Assembly: GCF_023115355.1 (NCBI RefSeq)
Contig: NZ_CP096023.1
Coordinates: 1-64,000, forward strand
Length of the DNA stretch: 64,000 nt
Direction of reading: 5' to 3'
DNA from: Halocatena salina
GTDB lineage: Archaea > Halobacteriota > Halobacteria > Halobacteriales > Haloarculaceae
The position numbers and the translations under genes are program-made. Positions 8,551-17,306 of this stretch are shown in pieces (the first letter of the stretch is position 1; every line of letters starts with the position of its first letter). The notes beneath the pieces were generated by a model. It was given only the letters and a program-made list of their open reading frames with translations, was not told the origin of the DNA and ran no database searches.

Positions 8551-8593
8551 CTGATGTAACTGAGAGAGGTTCTGAACTGAGCGAAGCGTAGCC

Positions 8594-8847
8594 CTAGTTC
8601 AACAGCCAGTCGCGGTCCTCAACTGTTTTTGGAACAGTAAACTCCGGTGGGCCTTCGTTCGCGGGATTTGTTTCGGTCGTCCTGTTCGTAGACTGCACCT
8701 CGATCGTGTCGCTGTCCACCACGCGTGTAACTGTCACCGTTTGCGTCTCACCTCCCGTTGGTGGTGCCTCTGCCGATGGATCAGGATCCCTGCATCGCCG
8801 GCCAACAGCAGTAGCGGTAGTAGGAGCACAAGACAGTTCCAGTGCAT
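8594..8847 (-). pseudogene. 5' fragment of a thermonuclease lipoprotein gene
   Basis: The frame starts MHWNCLVLLLPLLLLAG, a signal peptide. A shift of frame near 8794 then gives a cysteine at the lipobox position followed by DPDPSAEAPPTGGETQTVTV and TRVVDSDTIEV, the N-terminal motif of thermonucleases (compare TEVVDGDTVDIEY in the intact gene nearby). The next part (GPPEFTVPKTVEDRDWL) resembles the later segment EFEGVPDTSAGEQCL, but the block with the first catalytic residues (VRLLGIDTPE) is missing. A stop follows at 8594-8596. The gene is dead by frameshift and deletions. Confidence 0.55.
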
Positions 8848-8864
8848 CGTGATAAGATACCTAA

Positions 8865-9134
8865 ATGGAGACAATCCTACAGTCATTCGTGACCTCTTCC
8901 AACGCTTCGACGGTGTTCGATTACACTCGATCGGATGGCCGCACCGCTACTCAGGAGCCCCAGTGTCCCCATTGTGAGACGAGGTTTCACAGCGAGCACA
9001 GAGACAGCGAATCCGTCATCGATCGCCACGGGGAGTCATATCCCAGCATCGACGCCCCTGCTCACGACGGGCCGTTTTTCTGTCCGCCATGCTGGGCGGA
9101 TTTGGAAACGAATCGGCTGGCCCAAGATATCTGA
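8865..9134 (+). CDS. Small zinc-binding protein with two CxxC knuckles
   Basis: An 89-residue frame with CPHCETRFHSEHRDSES in the middle and FFCPPCWADLETNR near the end. The two CxxC pairs about 37 residues apart would bind one zinc ion. Haloarchaea encode many such small CPxCG-type proteins, mostly of unknown function. The start at 8865 is the first ATG; the first 25 residues look less conserved in character and the true start could be later. No operon partner is evident. Confidence 0.55.
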   Translation: METILQSFVTSSNASTVFDYTRSDGRTATQEPQCPHCETRFHSEHRDSESVIDRHGESYPSIDAPAHDGPFFCPPCWADLETNRLAQDI

Positions 9135-9329
9135 GAGTCGTAGCACACGCAGGTGACTGCGCACAATACCGACGGGCACGTGGCCTGTGCTGTGGGACGG
9201 AACTGCTTCGTCAGAGCCCGCTTGGCAGACAGCGGAATAGCCGTCGAGAGTGTGTCCGATGGGCAGGTCTGTCAGTGTAGTTCTATATACATTTTGTAAC
9301 CAATGTTAATATATTATTATCTAAAAGGT

Positions 9330-10220
9330 ATGGGCGTGATACGAACATCGCATATAGTAGTGGTGATGGCAGTGTTGTCCGTTGCGATTCCAGCGGGCGT
9401 CGTGGGCAGTCCTTCGACGACAAGTGACACGCTGAGTGGGACGGTCACCGAGGTCGTTGACGGCGATACAGTCGATATCGAATACGCAAACGGGACGACC
9501 GACACCGTGCGACTGTTGGGTATCGATACGCCGGAAATCTACGGTGAAAACGACCCGACGGAGTTCGAAGGCGTGCCGGATACGAGCGCGGGCGAACAGT
9601 GTCTCGCTGATGCAGGAGATGCTGCGAGTGCCTACACGAAGGATGTGCTTCAGCCGGGTGAACAGGTGACGCTTGAGCTCGACGCGGCAAGCGATGGGCG
9701 AGGAGACTACGGGCGCTTATTAGCGTACATTCACGACGATGGCCAGAACCTCAACTACGACCTCATCCAGACTGGCCATGCGCGCGTGTATGACTCAGAG
9801 TTTTCCCAGTCTGACCGGTTTTATGCCGCTGAATCGGATGCACAGGCGGCCGAACGCGGCCTGTGGCAGTGTCGGAACGCAGGGAGTGAGAGCAGCCTTT
9901 CTATCACAGAGATCCACGCCGACGCGGCTGGGAACGACAACGATAATTTAAATGATGAATACGTGGTGTTCGAGAATACAGGTACTGACACGCTTGATCT
10001 CTCGGGCTGGTCGGTATCAGACGACGCGGGCCACACCTACATGTTCCCGAGTGGGGCGTCGCTCGCGGCTGGTGGGACCGTCACGCTCCACACGGGCAGC
10101 GGCTCGGACACGGCCAGTGATCGCTACTGGGGATCCTCAAGTGCGATCTGGAATAACGGCGGTGATACCGTGACGGTCACAGACAGTGCTGGGACCGTCA
10201 TGACGAGCCAATCTTACTGA
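9330..10220 (+). CDS. Secreted thermonuclease (SNase) with lamin-tail domain
   Basis: A 296-residue exported nuclease. Residues 1-27 form a Sec signal peptide (hydrophobic stretch SHIVVVMAVLSVAIPAGVVG). The staphylococcal-nuclease domain follows: VTEVVDGDTVDIEY, DTVRLLGIDTPE (catalytic Arg and Asp), and DYGRLLAYI with the second catalytic Arg. After a cysteine-containing end of the domain (GLWQC), residues about 190-296 form a lamin-tail (LTD) beta-sandwich: ITEIHADAAGNDNDNLNDEY, LSGWSVSDDAG, FPSGASLAAGGTVTLHTGSG. The frame opens at 9303, but the ATG at 9330 gives a normal signal peptide. It would degrade DNA outside the cell for nutrition or as a barrier to uptake. Confidence 0.9.
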   Translation: MGVIRTSHIVVVMAVLSVAIPAGVVGSPSTTSDTLSGTVTEVVDGDTVDIEYANGTTDTVRLLGIDTPEIYGENDPTEFEGVPDTSAGEQCLADAGDAASAYTKDVLQPGEQVTLELDAASDGRGDYGRLLAYIHDDGQNLNYDLIQTGHARVYDSEFSQSDRFYAAESDAQAAERGLWQCRNAGSESSLSITEIHADAAGNDNDNLNDEYVVFENTGTDTLDLSGWSVSDDAGHTYMFPSGASLAAGGTVTLHTGSGSDTASDRYWGSSSAIWNNGGDTVTVTDSAGTVMTSQSY

Positions 10221-10362
10221 CGACGGCTCAACAGCAAATCCGTAGGTGTAATCATGGTTCCCCGGATGAGTTCTCATGTTGCAGATTGGGTGTCGCTGTT
10301 CTAGTTGGTCGGTTGTCAACTTCTCAAAAATTCTAGAAACAGCAGTGAGACGTGCTATTCAC

Positions 10363-10893
10363 TTAGAGTTCTTCAAAGTCGTCGAATGTTAGTTGGCACT
10401 CGTCCTGGTGTCCGCTGTCAATCTGTGGGTGGGGGAGATGATCAGTTGTAGACCATTCGTCGAAGGTTCCCTGATCCTCATCGGCTTTAGGGCGCGAGTG
10501 CTCACGCCTGTGCCTTGCGCGACTATCACAGGGAAGGAGATTTTCGGGGCGGTTATCCCACTTGTGGGTGTTTTTGTGATGAACTACTGCCTCGGCTACA
10601 GCGTCAATCCCATATTCAGCTACCGCTACGAGCCTGTGTACGAGGATAGTGTGCCCATCAACGAGCCAACAGTCATATCCATCGGGTCTTGTGGTATAGT
10701 AGGCGGGGGAGTCAAGTGGGTCAAGAATGCCAAACCGTCGTAGGTAGTTCCTCACGGTGGTCTCAGAACAGTCCAATTCCTCGGCGATATCTGGGATAGT
10801 TTTCTCTTGTGTCTCATACAGGTCATAAAGCAGCATTCGGTCTCGATAGGGTTCGGTGAGATCTCCTGCCAGCGTTGTCTGCTGGTTCTCCAT
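10363..10893 (-). CDS. Helix-turn-helix protein with HNH endonuclease domain
   Basis: A 176-residue protein. Residues about 20-55 form a helix-turn-helix (TIPDIAEELDCSETTVRNYL). Residues about 70-135 form an HNH nuclease domain with HR at ILVHRLVAVAEYG, the centre VVHHKNTHKWDNRPENLLP and RHRREH at the end. The layout resembles phage and plasmid HNH proteins and free-standing homing endonucleases. The C-terminal 40 residues are acidic and probably disordered. It is divergent from the next gene across an AT-rich 116-base spacer that should hold both promoters. Confidence 0.8.
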   Translation of the reverse strand: MENQQTTLAGDLTEPYRDRMLLYDLYETQEKTIPDIAEELDCSETTVRNYLRRFGILDPLDSPAYYTTRPDGYDCWLVDGHTILVHRLVAVAEYGIDAVAEAVVHHKNTHKWDNRPENLLPCDSRARHRREHSRPKADEDQGTFDEWSTTDHLPHPQIDSGHQDECQLTFDDFEEL

Positions 10894-11009
10894 CTACTAT
10901 TTTTATTTATTATGCTGATATAGAATAAATATTTTGTATATGTGGATGATCGAATCTCGACGGAAGTACTGGCCAGTATATGGTGGTGGGGAGAATATGT
11001 AGAGATGGA

Positions 11010-11438
11010 ATGAGTAGTTTACCAGCGGACGACCGAGAGGACGAATTGAACGACGAGGACATCCCAACGGTGGTAATTCCTGGGTTTGATCCCGAGGATG
11101 AAGCCGATACCGACACACTGTTCGAAGGCCATCCGTTCCTTGAGCTTCTCACGCCGAACTCAAGAGCTAAAATACTCTTGGCGATGCTCCGTGTACGAGG
11201 CGATAAACTCCGAGAAGCCGATATTTGCGACGCAGCGCGGATTAGTCACGACACGTGGAACAACCACAAGGACATTTTAGCTGACAAATATGGGGTTATC
11301 GAACATGTTGTGAATATTGAAAATTCGCCGCTGTACACCATCCCGGAAGACAGCGAACTTGCTGATCTCCTTGAAAAAGTCATTGGAACTGCTGCTCAGG
11401 AGGAACGCGAGTGGCTCATTGAGCAACGCGACAAGTAG
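11010..11438 (+). CDS. Winged-helix DNA-binding protein of replicon type
   Basis: A 142-residue protein with an acidic N-terminus (about 1-45) and a helix-turn-helix core: SRAKILLAMLRVRGDKLREA, DICDAARISHDTWNNHKDIL, YGVIEHV and PLYTIPEDSELADLLEKVIG. Such proteins are common on haloarchaeal plasmids and proviruses. Whether it controls copy number, the divergent HNH gene or something else cannot be said. The frame opens at 10980, but MSSLPADDREDEL at 11010 is the better start. IS6-type debris begins 14 bases after its stop. Confidence 0.7.
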   Translation: MSSLPADDREDELNDEDIPTVVIPGFDPEDEADTDTLFEGHPFLELLTPNSRAKILLAMLRVRGDKLREADICDAARISHDTWNNHKDILADKYGVIEHVVNIENSPLYTIPEDSELADLLEKVIGTAAQEEREWLIEQRDK

Positions 11439-11451
11439 CCCAATCTGGAAC

Positions 11452-11637
11452 TGTCTAGATAATTTCCTAGGTCGGTGTTCGTCTATCAAGCGCTTGATGT
11501 GGTCGTTGAAATTGTAGTAATCAACGAACAGCGCAAGCCACTGGCGGACGCTCAGCCGACTCCCCACCCACGAATTGTGAAAGCGGTTGATGTGCATTGG
11601 GAGGGTGTAAAACCACTTCTCGATTAGGTTTCGATCG
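11452..11637 (+). repeat. Direct repeat, copy 1 (IS6-type transposase 3' part)
   Basis: This 186-base stretch recurs at 20100-20285 in the same orientation. Both copies begin TGTCTAGATAA and end TTTCGATCG. The last 73 bases are identical by eye and the outer 40 bases are more diverged. The shared segment encodes the transposase C-terminus on the minus strand. Confidence 0.9.
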
Positions 11638-12112
11638 GCGTAGCCAACCCGACCGCACAATCTTCATCGAGCGAGGGCAGTCCAATAACCGAACTGATCG
11701 ACCAGAAACACTGTGTCTTCGCAGTCGTGTTTTTCGACAACTCTGTGAAGGAACGTAACCGCCGAACCGGTTCGTGTCGCTCAAACAGTTGTCCGTCGAG
11801 GAGCAACTTTGTGTTGATATCTACTGCAGCGTCCAACTAAGACCATTTACCATTGATTTTGACAGCACTTTTGTCGACGGCGGCCCGCAACGGCTGCGCT
11901 GCGGCGGATTCGAAACGCTATCAGTCAGTCGATGTACTCACTGGAAAATCGTCTGATGAGGGCGTTCAACACCTAATTCAGCGAGAGTCGAAGCTGTTTA
12001 GCTAAGTGAACAGTCGGTCGCGTAAAGGTGGACGGCAAACGCTCCCAACATTCTTCTAAATCTATTGCAAAGCACTCGCTGAGCAGGTCTGCGAGCGTTC
12101 TAACCACATCAC
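11452..12112 (-). pseudogene. Decayed IS6-family transposase
   Basis: Read in shifting frames on the minus strand, the segment gives the whole order of a haloarchaeal IS6-type DDE transposase: LADLLSECFAIDLEECWE near 12110, AVDKSAVKINGKWS with the first Asp near 11870, AVTFLHRVVEKHDCEDTVFL near 11730, and DRNLIEKWFYTLPMHINRFH followed by NSWVGSRLSVRQWLALFVDY near 11640-11530. At least three frame changes and several stops separate these parts, so it is dead. A related 186-base piece occurs at 20100-20285. Confidence 0.75.
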
Positions 12113-12129
12113 TCAACGACCTATTCACT

Positions 12130-12522
12130 TCTCAAACTGATCCAACTGGGCGGTGCCAACGCCACTATTATTCTTGAAGTGCGAAAAGCTATGAGAACCG
12201 CGTGGCTGCCACCGCATCAACCGAGCTATGCACTGACTCCAAAGGTATGAGCATCAACTCTCGTGATCCGCCCTACTTGTCTTCATACCATCTTGTTTTA
12301 AGAGGGACAGTCACCGCGTCCCTGTATCTTATTATTCTTGAAATAGACATCATGTTCACCATCGTCTTGACACTATGGCGTTCTGTGAGTTAGCACCAGT
12401 CGTCTCACTCATCTGCTTGCGTTCGGCACGGGATTACCGGATCCACAACCTATCAGCACCTGATTGATCCAAAGAGCTCGACTCACGATGCCACATAAAT
12501 AGTGCATTCATCGTTGGGCCTA
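12130..12522. other. Gap without a supported gene beside IS debris
   Basis: This stretch follows the 5' end of the decayed IS6-type transposase. No frame longer than about 60 codons reads like protein. It may hold the lost outer end of the IS and older fragments, none recognised. Confidence 0.4.
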
Positions 12523-13179
12523 CTAGACACTATCGAGAAGTTCGCCCATCGCTTCTGCATCGAGTTCAGCCTGTGATAACCATTGTTCTAGATCTGTGCG
12601 GTTGTAGAGCGTAACATTCGAATTTTCGGCGGCCTCTTTTGCGCCTTCAGTATACCGAGATGTTGTAACGACTGCAGGGATATCGATCGCAAATTCTGAT
12701 TGTCGAACGACCGATCCCGTATGAATCTCCTGCACAGCACTGTTTCCAACTGGATTATTGATGTTGTATGCCTTCGCTTGGATCCCAACAGTGGTGGCTT
12801 CACGAACCCACACAACGTCGACCCCTTGGTCCCCGGAACCTTCTGTAACTGTGGCATCACCCTCCACTCGGCGGAGAATCTCAGCAAGAATATGCTCAAA
12901 TTCATAGCCAGATACCAACTCGAGGTCGTTGAGATCCACGTATCGGGGGGCTCGCGACGTTTCGGAGAATGAAACGCTCTGATACTCAGCTAGTCGCTCG
13001 CGCTCACGTCGAAGTATTTTGAGAACCCTGTCCTGCGGGATCTCCCGCTCCCAGACCTGTTCAAGTAACTGCGACGCTTGGACATGTTCGGGAATATCAT
13101 GGCTTTCTGCTCTTTCAATAAACTCAGCGAGCGAATCAGCGTCTTCCGCCCATGTCTGAACGTCTGTGTGTCTACTCAT
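12523..13179 (-). CDS. Mrr-like restriction endonuclease (PD-(D/E)XK)
   Basis: The product has 218 residues. Residues about 88-200 form an Mrr-type catalytic domain: GYEFEHILAEILRR with the conserved Glu, then EGSGDQGVDVVW with D121 and VGIQAKAYN with Q134 and K136 as the active-site D...QxK. Residues 1-80 are helical and not recognised; they could bind DNA or a partner. Mrr enzymes cut modified or foreign DNA. The start overlaps the stop of the upstream Cys-rich gene by four bases (ATGA), so it is the last gene of the helicase / Cys-repeat / endonuclease operon and is probably translated by coupling. Confidence 0.88.
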   Translation of the reverse strand: MSRHTDVQTWAEDADSLAEFIERAESHDIPEHVQASQLLEQVWEREIPQDRVLKILRRERERLAEYQSVSFSETSRAPRYVDLNDLELVSGYEFEHILAEILRRVEGDATVTEGSGDQGVDVVWVREATTVGIQAKAYNINNPVGNSAVQEIHTGSVVRQSEFAIDIPAVVTTSRYTEGAKEAAENSNVTLYNRTDLEQWLSQAELDAEAMGELLDSV

Positions 13180-15206
13180 TTGTACGTCCCCATGAGCTGT
13201 TTCAGCATCCCCGCACTATATCGATCAACTTCTTGTTCTGCTTGCACATCATATATGACGACCTTGTTACGTCCCAGCAATTTCTTGCCAAGGATTACCA
13301 TATACGCATCATTACTACCGGCCTCCACGGAGCGGAAGTCCGATGCGATTTCAGTCGGTATCTGGGTTTGGGCAACGTCACCGAGTGATCGGCATGCTGT
13401 GCATTGACCGTCGTTCAACACGGGTGTACTGTATATAATCTCGCAGGTGTCACACGTGTCATGGTGATTCTGACACAGATGTCCAGTGCCAAGTGGTCTG
13501 GAGACACGGTGGTTGGAGCACACGGTCTCTTCGCCGACCGAACACTGGGTTGCATGAGTCTGACAGAACGTTTTCTCCTCACTGTCTTGTCCCTCAGCAC
13601 ATGTCACGCAGACCTCGGTATGTTCTTCACAGAGCGTCTCGCCACACATGGTGCAGATAGTACTGTGGTCGGAACAAATCAGGTCATCACAGGCTGAACA
13701 CCGCTCAATATCTGTTTCACATCGAGGTGATTCACAAACGCTACATCGCCGTGTATGCGCATCACAGTGGTGATCATCACAGTCTGAGCAGTGCGTGAGA
13801 TGAGAATCACAATGGAACGTACCGCCTGTAGCGCACTCTTCACCACAGAGATGACAGGTTATTGATTCACAACTATCGCAGAACTCGCTGTGATCAGCGC
13901 AGACTGCTGTTCCACATGAGGCACACGTCTGTAGACACTCCTGACACACATCCTCCCAACAGACCACACACGGTGTACAGTGTTCAGTTCCATCACAGTC
14001 TTCACAGTACGTCAACCCACAGCTCCGGCAACTTGTAGCACACGGATCGCCGATCAAGTGTCCATTTGTACACAGCTTTGGAAGAACCCCTTCAGTTAGA
14101 TCTTGCGAACAGACGCTACAATCCAAGCCTCGGAAGGCATCTGTAGCTGGGAGGTAGGAGAGTTCAACGGTCGCAGCAGTATGGTTGGAGCTGAGTTCCA
14201 ATGTCAGGATTCCCCGAACGTACGCTACCTCTGTCACACCTATGAGTGATACATCAACATCAATCTCGTTCCTATCGATAACCTCATCAATTTCTGTCCT
14301 CTCTTCGGCATTCAGTTCTTCTTTCTTTTCTTCTATCTTTCTCTGCAGTTGGGTCAATTCCTGCTCTGCCTCTCTTCGGTTTGTGATGTATTTGCGGCGG
14401 GTGCTGTCCTTACGGGCTTTACGACGCTTGTTCTCCCATTTGTGGATCTCTTGGCGCTGTTCCGTTAGTTGCTGATCGAGTTCGCTTCGACGCTGATCAT
14501 ACCAATCTGTAATTTCCTGAATCCGTTCACTGGCGCTATCATCTGCTTCCTCTTTCAACTCAGAGATAATTGGGCGAGACCGATCGATCACAGTTTGCTG
14601 GGCTTCTTCGAAGGCCTGTTGTACCTGTGTGTCCGAAACGTTGCGGGGTGGATGCTCGTTATTTTGTTGAAGAAGCTGTGGGAGATGAGATACAAGCCGT
14701 TTCGTTAATTCTGGCAGTCTCGCCTGTGTTACTGGATCAACAGTTACGGAAAACATCTCCTCATTGTGGAACGACGAGGGGGTTTCGAATTGTACCCAAA
14801 AATGAAATGCCAGAGCAACGTCGGATGTGCGTTCGCTGAAGTCAGTAATCTCCACCGTCAGATCTGACTCCTGAAGCACGGTGGGCGGATTTACTTGGAG
14901 AGTGTCCTCTGTTAATCGAAGTCGACCGATACTCCCCGGTTGCTGTACAAGATTTAGTAGGGTAGAGAATACTGTTGTTCCCGGCTGGACAAGAAGGTCA
15001 CCAGATCCCAGTTCACGATCAGCAGCATCAAATACCAACGTTCCGTGGTCACGATCAAGTTGTCGCGAGAGTTCGCCTGGGAAAGTGACCTCCCACTTAG
15101 CACTATTTGACCGATCGATCTCGGCTCCGTATTCCTCCAGGACAGATTTGGTGAAGCGCTTGATGTTAACGCTGTTTAGAATGGAGGTGTCAACTTCAGA
15201 TTCCAT
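13176..15206 (-). CDS. Coiled-coil protein with tandem 15-residue Cys/His zinc repeats
   Basis: A 676-residue protein not recognised as any named family. Residues 1-185 look like a beta-rich domain; 195-310 form a long charged coiled coil (for example SELDQQLTEQRQEIHKWENK); 315-360 are beta-like. Residues 363-605 hold 44 cysteines in tandem repeats of the form C-x2-C-x4-C-x2-H-x4, period 15, such as CSACDDLICSDHSTI and CTMCGETLCEEHTEV. The end (about 612-676) is again beta-like. The repeats recall B-box or treble-clef zinc fingers and would make a zinc-laced rod. The gene lies 57 bases after the helicase gene and overlaps the endonuclease gene, so it is the central part of a three-gene system. 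Role unknown; an adaptor or sensor joining helicase and nuclease is my guess. Confidence 0.9.
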   Translation of the reverse strand: MESEVDTSILNSVNIKRFTKSVLEEYGAEIDRSNSAKWEVTFPGELSRQLDRDHGTLVFDAADRELGSGDLLVQPGTTVFSTLLNLVQQPGSIGRLRLTEDTLQVNPPTVLQESDLTVEITDFSERTSDVALAFHFWVQFETPSSFHNEEMFSVTVDPVTQARLPELTKRLVSHLPQLLQQNNEHPPRNVSDTQVQQAFEEAQQTVIDRSRPIISELKEEADDSASERIQEITDWYDQRRSELDQQLTEQRQEIHKWENKRRKARKDSTRRKYITNRREAEQELTQLQRKIEEKKEELNAEERTEIDEVIDRNEIDVDVSLIGVTEVAYVRGILTLELSSNHTAATVELSYLPATDAFRGLDCSVCSQDLTEGVLPKLCTNGHLIGDPCATSCRSCGLTYCEDCDGTEHCTPCVVCWEDVCQECLQTCASCGTAVCADHSEFCDSCESITCHLCGEECATGGTFHCDSHLTHCSDCDDHHCDAHTRRCSVCESPRCETDIERCSACDDLICSDHSTICTMCGETLCEEHTEVCVTCAEGQDSEEKTFCQTHATQCSVGEETVCSNHRVSRPLGTGHLCQNHHDTCDTCEIIYSTPVLNDGQCTACRSLGDVAQTQIPTEIASDFRSVEAGSNDAYMVILGKKLLGRNKVVIYDVQAEQEVDRYSAGMLKQLMGTYK

Positions 15207-15263
15207 GGTGACCTATACAGTATAGCTGTCTATGATATGCCGTGTTACTATTCTGAGTCGGAT

Positions 15264-17051
15264 TCATGCTTGGCCTTCTCCAGTCTCGAAGCCCTCAAAG
15301 ACTTCCTCATTGAACCGCTGTGCTTTCTTTGCAGATCTCATATCTCCTTCCAGATCAACAGACATCTCCTCAAAATTGTTCTCTAATTCCCGTTCAGAAT
15401 CCGCCTCTATCATCTGTTGGAGCACCTCCTGTTCGAACTGGCCGGTCGACTGCTCTCGCTCCGAAAGAATTTCCTTCAGTCCACCGACGGTCTGATGGAA
15501 GACATCGATCTTCCCATACAACTTCTCAAGGACATAGTCTTCAATCGTTCCTTCCAGCGCTAGATTGTATACGTAAACGTCGCGGTCTTGACCGATCCTG
15601 TCGATTCGACCGATGCGCTGTTCGACGCTCATCGGATTCCACGGGAGGTCATAGTTCACGATTACATTACAAAACTGGATGTTTCTTCCCTCACTAATTG
15701 AGTCGGTGGTGACGAGGACCCCGCCCCGCTCTCTGAAATGCTGGATTTGTTGGTCTTTGTCCGCGCTCGAAAGCGATCCGCTGACCGTATGAATCGGGAT
15801 CTCGTCTTGTCGATCGTCGGCCCGTAGTGCGTCCACGATCGCATCTTGGGTGGCGTGGAATTGCGTGAAGACGATCGCCCGGCCAGTCTCCATCCGTTCA
15901 TTGACGCCTTCAATGATATTCAGGAGCTTTTCCTGCTTTGTCGTTCGGCCGATTGCTCTCGCCTGTTTTGCGACTTTGAGAAGTTCTTCACGCTCTTGCC
16001 CAACAACATCACGCCCGTCACCGTTGAGCCATTTCTCGACGGTACTGAGGACAGCCCACGGTGAACTCACCACTTCTTTTTGGAGCATTAACATGACGAG
16101 GTGTCGTCCATCCTGCATCGAATAATGGCTCTTAACGTACTCTGTGACGGCTTCGTACAGCTTTTGCTCTTGAGTATTTGGCTCGAATGTTTTTGTCCTA
16201 ACCTGTCGGTCAGTGAAGTCGATCGCGGTGTCTCCACGTTTGTGACGGATCATTACTGACCGAAGTTGCCGATTCAGCTCATCAGCGTTTAGTACTCCAC
16301 TATCATCGTGATCAGGGACATAGCGCCGTTCAAATTCAGATTCCGTTCCAAAGAGCCCTGGACGGATAAGATTGATAATATTGTATAGATCCGTGACGTC
16401 GTTTTGAACAGGTGTGGCTGTCGCAAAGAAGGCGTATTGATAGTCGATATCTGCGACGAAGTCGTATCGATTAGTCCCGCTGTTCCGTAGATAATGGGCT
16501 TCGTCGACAATTAGGGCGTCCCAGTCACGTGCGTAGATTTCCTCGGCATATCGATCTCGTTTGGCCGTATCAATACTGGCAATGATTTTGTCGTAGGCAT
16601 CGAAGCCAGCAAAGGTATCATCATAATTGCAGGCAAAGTCCAGACCGAACTTGTCGGCCATCTCCTTCTGCCATTGGGTAGCTAGCTGTGCCGGAGTCAG
16701 GATTAAGAACGTATCATGGGCATCCCGAAAGACCATCTCTTTGAGGACCATTCCCACTTCGATCGTCTTTCCAAGTCCGACCTCATCAGCAAACAACGCT
16801 TTTCCGTCCATCTGAAAGAGCGCCCGATGCGCCGCATCCAACTGATGCTCTAATAGTTGGATCGTATCCGTTATCTCTTCGATGGATTGGAGTTCTTGTT
16901 GGCTTTGGGCGATCGACAGCCGGTTTGCTTCGATATTGAGGAGATGTTGGGATAGATCCGACCCTTCCCTGGTTGTAATTTCATCAAGCAGAGGCGGGGA
17001 ATCTTCCAACTCGAAATGAACATCAACAAGTGATTCATCCTCTGTCGACAT
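15264..17051 (-). CDS. SNF2/RapA-type superfamily 2 helicase
   Basis: The product has 595 residues and both helicase lobes. Motif I is DEVGLGKTIE at 89-98, motif II DEAH at 183-186, motif III ATATP near 210, motif V TTDSISEGRNIQ and motif VI QRIGRIDRIGQ. The DEVGLGKT and RIGRIDRIGQ forms are those of SNF2/RapA-type ATPases that move along double-stranded DNA. Residues 1-60 are acidic and precede motif Q. The C-terminus (about 535-595) is helical and charged. It is the first gene of a three-gene operon with a Cys-repeat protein and an Mrr-like nuclease, which suggests that it moves or loads the nuclease. DISARM and BREX also use helicases of this type but with different partners. Confidence 0.9.
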   Translation of the reverse strand: MSTEDESLVDVHFELEDSPPLLDEITTREGSDLSQHLLNIEANRLSIAQSQQELQSIEEITDTIQLLEHQLDAAHRALFQMDGKALFADEVGLGKTIEVGMVLKEMVFRDAHDTFLILTPAQLATQWQKEMADKFGLDFACNYDDTFAGFDAYDKIIASIDTAKRDRYAEEIYARDWDALIVDEAHYLRNSGTNRYDFVADIDYQYAFFATATPVQNDVTDLYNIINLIRPGLFGTESEFERRYVPDHDDSGVLNADELNRQLRSVMIRHKRGDTAIDFTDRQVRTKTFEPNTQEQKLYEAVTEYVKSHYSMQDGRHLVMLMLQKEVVSSPWAVLSTVEKWLNGDGRDVVGQEREELLKVAKQARAIGRTTKQEKLLNIIEGVNERMETGRAIVFTQFHATQDAIVDALRADDRQDEIPIHTVSGSLSSADKDQQIQHFRERGGVLVTTDSISEGRNIQFCNVIVNYDLPWNPMSVEQRIGRIDRIGQDRDVYVYNLALEGTIEDYVLEKLYGKIDVFHQTVGGLKEILSEREQSTGQFEQEVLQQMIEADSERELENNFEEMSVDLEGDMRSAKKAQRFNEEVFEGFETGEGQA

Positions 17052-17306
17052 TTGAGTACGGATTTAACCCAGTAATTAGGTATATGCTTTTGGGTTCCAC
17101 ATGGGTAGCACCATGTTGATACCACAGTCTATAGCTGCAGAGGAGATCAATGAGTATGTCCAAAACGGAGGATAGCCATTCGCTTCGAATGGCTTACGAG
17201 ATAGTATGGTTGTGATCGTTGGTAGTAGTAGCTGATGGTGGGGTGTGTTGAGTGTCGGATCATCCCTAACAGGCATTTATCATATTTCCATGATGTACCA
17301 ACAACT

